Origin: Rotaria sordida
Lineage: Eukaryota > Rotifera > Eurotatoria > Philodinida > Philodinidae
Length of the DNA stretch: 64,000 bases
Direction: 5' to 3'
Assembly (NCBI GenBank): GCA_905250125.1
Contig: CAJNOL010000163.1
Span: 124,001-188,000 of the forward strand
This document shows, piece by piece, positions 60,757 to 64,000 of the stretch; position 1 is the stretch's first letter, and the number at the start of each line of letters is the position of its first letter. The notes under the pieces are model-generated. The model had not been told where the DNA came from and searched no databases. It saw only the letters and a program-made list of their open reading frames with translations. Both the position numbers and the translations under genes were made by a program.

Positions 60757-61119
60757 ATGGCATCAGGAGGGACTACAACCGGTGCTGCTGGTAACGCATC
60801 AAATGAATCGAATACTGGTCGAGTTGATGTTGTTTCAATGATTGTTCTTGTATCTTATCCTAAACATTATCGTATATTTGCGGAAAAAGAATTGGTTCTT
60901 GAAGCACTTCCAAATGCAGCCGATTCAGCATTTGTTTGGTTTGGTAATTATTCGGCTGAAAAAGACGAACATCCACTTGTCTATATGGATGTTATAAGTA
61001 AAATGATTCGTTTGGGTTATCAAATAGCAGCATCAACTGGTGGTGGTGGTAATCCAGCTATTGGAGATAATATGTCAACTCATACATCACATTATGTTTT
61101 GATTCGAAAACGTGCATAA
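60757..61119 (+). CDS. Hypothetical single-exon protein, 120 aa
   Basis: The frame starts ATGGCATCAGGAGGG (MASGGTTTGAAGN...) and stops at 61119. After a Gly/Thr/Ser-rich N-terminus there is a folded-looking segment: VDVVSMIVLVSYPKHYRIFA, then EALPNAADSAFVWFGNYSAE, YMDVISKMIRLGYQIAASTG, a Gly-rich loop, and an end strand HYVLIRKRA. The alternation of strands and a helix suggests a small alpha/beta domain. I do not recognise a family. An in-frame ATG at 60670 would add 29 hydrophobic residues; the 60757 start has the better context and normal composition. No intron is needed. Confidence 0.65.
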   Translation: MASGGTTTGAAGNASNESNTGRVDVVSMIVLVSYPKHYRIFAEKELVLEALPNAADSAFVWFGNYSAEKDEHPLVYMDVISKMIRLGYQIAASTGGGGNPAIGDNMSTHTSHYVLIRKRA

Positions 61120-64000
61120 ACAATAAACAAATGAACTATCTTCTTTAGTGATCTGTCGGTGCTCGGATAATAGAGACTTTTTTTTTGTCTTTTTCTTTGC
61201 GTAGTACTTATTCTCTTTTCTTTACATTTTGTTTGTCTATTTCAATTAAAAAATTCTCTAGCATATCTACAGTATTTTAATTGTTAGCTTGTCTTCTTTT
61301 TTTTTTGATCTTCTTTTTCTACATCCATTAACACCCGACTATATTGCATTGTCATCTTCTTGTATTATCGATGAATCAGAGAAAAAGAGGAACATACTAG
61401 ACCATATGATATTCATCAAACAATAGTGGCAACATGTGTGATAAATAGATAGTATATAGCTGAATACAAGACTTACATAAGACAAACAAAATAATGGACA
61501 ACCTTGAACGATTCATATGAACGATAAATATTGCAAAGAAAATATGCGATCAACTAGAAAAATAAAAGATAATCATTATTATGACATAATCGAATGTATA
61601 GGATTAGAAATAATGAAATCTATCTATGGTAATTACAGTTTATGAAATCAACCTTCTAGAATAATTAGATTGAATACATTAAAAATACTATTTTAATCTT
61701 AGAATATGATATTAATTATTACATTGTAAATAATATGTACGTATATGTATTATTTATATTTTGATATGTTAACTATAATTCTGATGGGCATTTAATGTAA
61801 TGATAACAATTAATTAATCAAATTATAGAGACTATTTATAAATTGATATAAAAGTTTATATCTAATTTGAAGTTCTGTAAAAAAAAAAAAAAGACAATGA
61901 TAGAGTTTTCAATAAAGCTTAGTTGATGACTTATTGAATAGACTGACTCAATTCAAAAATTAATCAAAATTTTGTGTTCCTATATTTATCTATTGTCTGA
62001 AGATAGATTAATATTAATTCTATTTATTTAGCTATTTCATATATTATAAAATAATTAAGAACGTATTGAAAAACTACAAAAGACTAAATAATGTTGATTG
62101 TAAAAGTTCAGCATAAAATAATTTAGAAATATTCGGCAAACTAGAATGAATTAATTTTTTTTTCTTTTTTTTTTGTTTTTCAGAACTGTTGGTTCTCCTC
62201 TGTATGTCAACATACTATTTATCATTTACTGTTATCAATTTCAATGAGAAATAAAGAGTATCTAATAAGTACATGTAATTTATCATCTTTATCGAATGTT
62301 TTCTTTTTATATTTTCATTCTATTAACTAATAATAATTTTATAAACTCGAATACCTATGCTTTTATTAGTTAGTAAAGTTGTTTAATATATATAGTTAAT
62401 GACATTACAGTACAACTTAATGGCTAAAACACAAACAGATAAGTTTATCCTTACGTAACTGATTCGATAAGCAGATGTCTTCATTAATCTGTGTTTGATC
62501 ATTGTTAATTACATGAATACCTAAGATAGGATATCATTATATTCTAATCCATATAAATATTGATATATTCTTTATATAAACGAGTCATTTTGTAATACCT
62601 AATCAATGTCTTAAATATTTAATTTCAAATAATAATTTATTCACCAACAAAAAAAATAATAATAATAACGACAGGTTTCTATTATTTGCTGATTGAATAT
62701 TTAAATTCGACGAACGAAGACTTCATTTTCATGTGATAGATGGCGTCTATTATTTAGTATATAATTATTCGATCAATAGCGTTAGATGACAGTAGTTAAA
62801 AGTTGCTATTGAACTGAAGTCATACAAATTTAGTAGAGTTGGAACTCCTATATATATTACATTAAATTGAGATGGTGTAATTATAGTAGAAATCGATTTG
62901 ATTTGAACGGACTATTTTCGAAAATCTCAATTATAATCGATTCGAATCTTAGTCGCTTATTGAGAGACGGACGTATATTTTCGACGAAAATGTATTGAGT
63001 AGAAGTTTGAATCGAGGTGTTTTGCAGCTTCTTCTCATCTTTTGGCGTCTCTAGCACCTGCATGCAGAAAGTCAAAGATTATAGGCTACGTTTCCATAGC
63101 AATGGGAGATAGGAACTACAATCATACGATACGTGTTCCTAGCAGCGAAAAAACACGCATCAGTAACGACAGTGCCTTAATCATTCTCGAACTTTCTACA
63201 ATCTTTCAAAGCATTCTATAAAGCTGAGATTTCTGCTGTAGATTCTAGCTAGCCTATATATTAGGGCTTTTGATATTATTGATGTAACAAAATTAGAACA
63301 GGACGAACACTGAAAAGTATGAACTAATTGAATTCTAAGTTTAGGAAAAACTCAATAGTATATGCTAAAATTCGTCCAGAGAAAGGATGATACGCTCAAA
63401 AGCTTTTTCAACGATTATATCAATGCGTATAGCATGGTAATATGGTCCTTGAAACGACAAAACGAAGAATTAAATGATATTTGCCGCTTTGTATGGCATA
63501 TATTGTCTATATTATCATTAGAAGAGAATACGTTTGTATTGAAGATGTATCTGACAATACAAATAAGTGTTTTCATCATAACAATATGAAATGAATCTAA
63601 TAAATTAGCAGGATAGGAATTCTAAATGCAAACATTTTTGAGATGCTAAAATTTCTGAGCGACCGCATCAACTAAACAAAACGGTTATCATTTTCAATTA
63701 TTCATTTATCTGACTTTACTTTTCAAATAAATTATTTAAAACTCTCTGACAATATATCATAAATTCATAAGAGACAGAATTTGTGAGCTCCACACTCTGA
63801 CCTCTCACACGATGGTACCCACACAACTTTATTAAATTATTCTAAGCGATCCAGATCTTAACAGATTATTCTTGAAAACGATTAGGTTTTCAATCGATTA
63901 CGTACATTATGCTACATGAAATAGATAATAATAAATTATTCTTGAAATCACTTAAAAGTCGATTAATTAGATTATTTCGCAAACAAATCGTTTTTCATCG
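61120..64000. other. Intergenic to the window end, nothing supported
   Basis: A+T-rich. Short frames at 62881-63075 (-) and 63362-63589 (+) have no recognisable features. 62740-63260 has higher GC than its surroundings and could be a degraded repeat or exon relic whose borders I could not define. Confidence 0.5.

Noticed and set aside
62881-63589. Two short open frames near the right end
   Set aside because: No recognisable motif, no neighbouring exons, and both fit chance expectation.
1-64000. CRISPR arrays, bacterial operons, rRNA, prophage or autonomous transposase genes
   Set aside because: No spaced direct repeats, ribosome-binding sites or matching coding motifs were seen; the gene structures are plainly eukaryotic, and the mobile elements found carry no transposase.

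Overview
This looks like a fragment of an animal nuclear genome: strongly A+T-rich DNA, genes split by many short (about 50-150 nt) GT-AG introns, codons mostly ending in A or T, and proteins found only in eukaryotes or only in animals (a neuronal calcium sensor, a TRIM-NHL protein, a p90 RSK kinase, an oxysterol-binding-protein relative, MIC10, CTNNBL1). The compact gene structure, codon style and many short foldback elements suggest a small invertebrate, and a bdelloid rotifer is my best guess; that is inference from style, not a database match. There are two runs of 10 N (39057-39066 and 52218-52227), which are assembly gaps.

Layout. 1-2100 holds two foldback elements. 2592-2771 (-) is a tiny secreted-peptide gene. 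4520-5919 (-) is a five-exon neuronal calcium sensor. 5920-10612 has no gene I can support. 10613-12682 (-) is an acidic, low-complexity hypothetical protein with a foldback element in its intron. 13123-18534 (-) is a PH + ORD oxysterol-binding protein with three candidate alternative first exons. 21040-25524 (-) is a RING/B-box/filamin/NHL TRIM protein. 26915-26986 (-) is tRNA-Lys(UUU). 30143-30639 (-) MIC10 and 31068-35681 (+) CTNNBL1 are divergent with a 428-bp shared upstream region. 36653-46936 (+) is a p90 RSK-type double kinase with up to three candidate first exons spread over 7 kb. 48506-50775 (+) is a secreted M14 carboxypeptidase with a propeptide. 51806-52298 (+) is a small hypothetical gene with a gap in its intron. 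53660-55485 (+) is an F-box/LRR-like protein. 56828-58199 (-) is a zinc metallopeptidase with an HELGHxxGxDH site. 59285-59583 may be a decayed coding fragment. 60757-61119 (+) is a small single-exon hypothetical protein. The rest to 64000 is A+T-rich intergenic DNA.

The genes do not form one pathway. They are ordinary single-copy animal housekeeping and signalling genes. I reconstructed exon joins by hand; for every multi-exon gene the summed exon length is a multiple of three and the reading frame is continuous. The less ordinary content is: the small secreted peptide; two genes each with several interchangeable phase-0 first exons; an RSK whose C-terminal kinase domain has changed catalytic motifs; and a population of inverted-repeat (foldback/MITE-like) elements, many of them inside introns, including three that share the terminal motif GAGATGTGCA.
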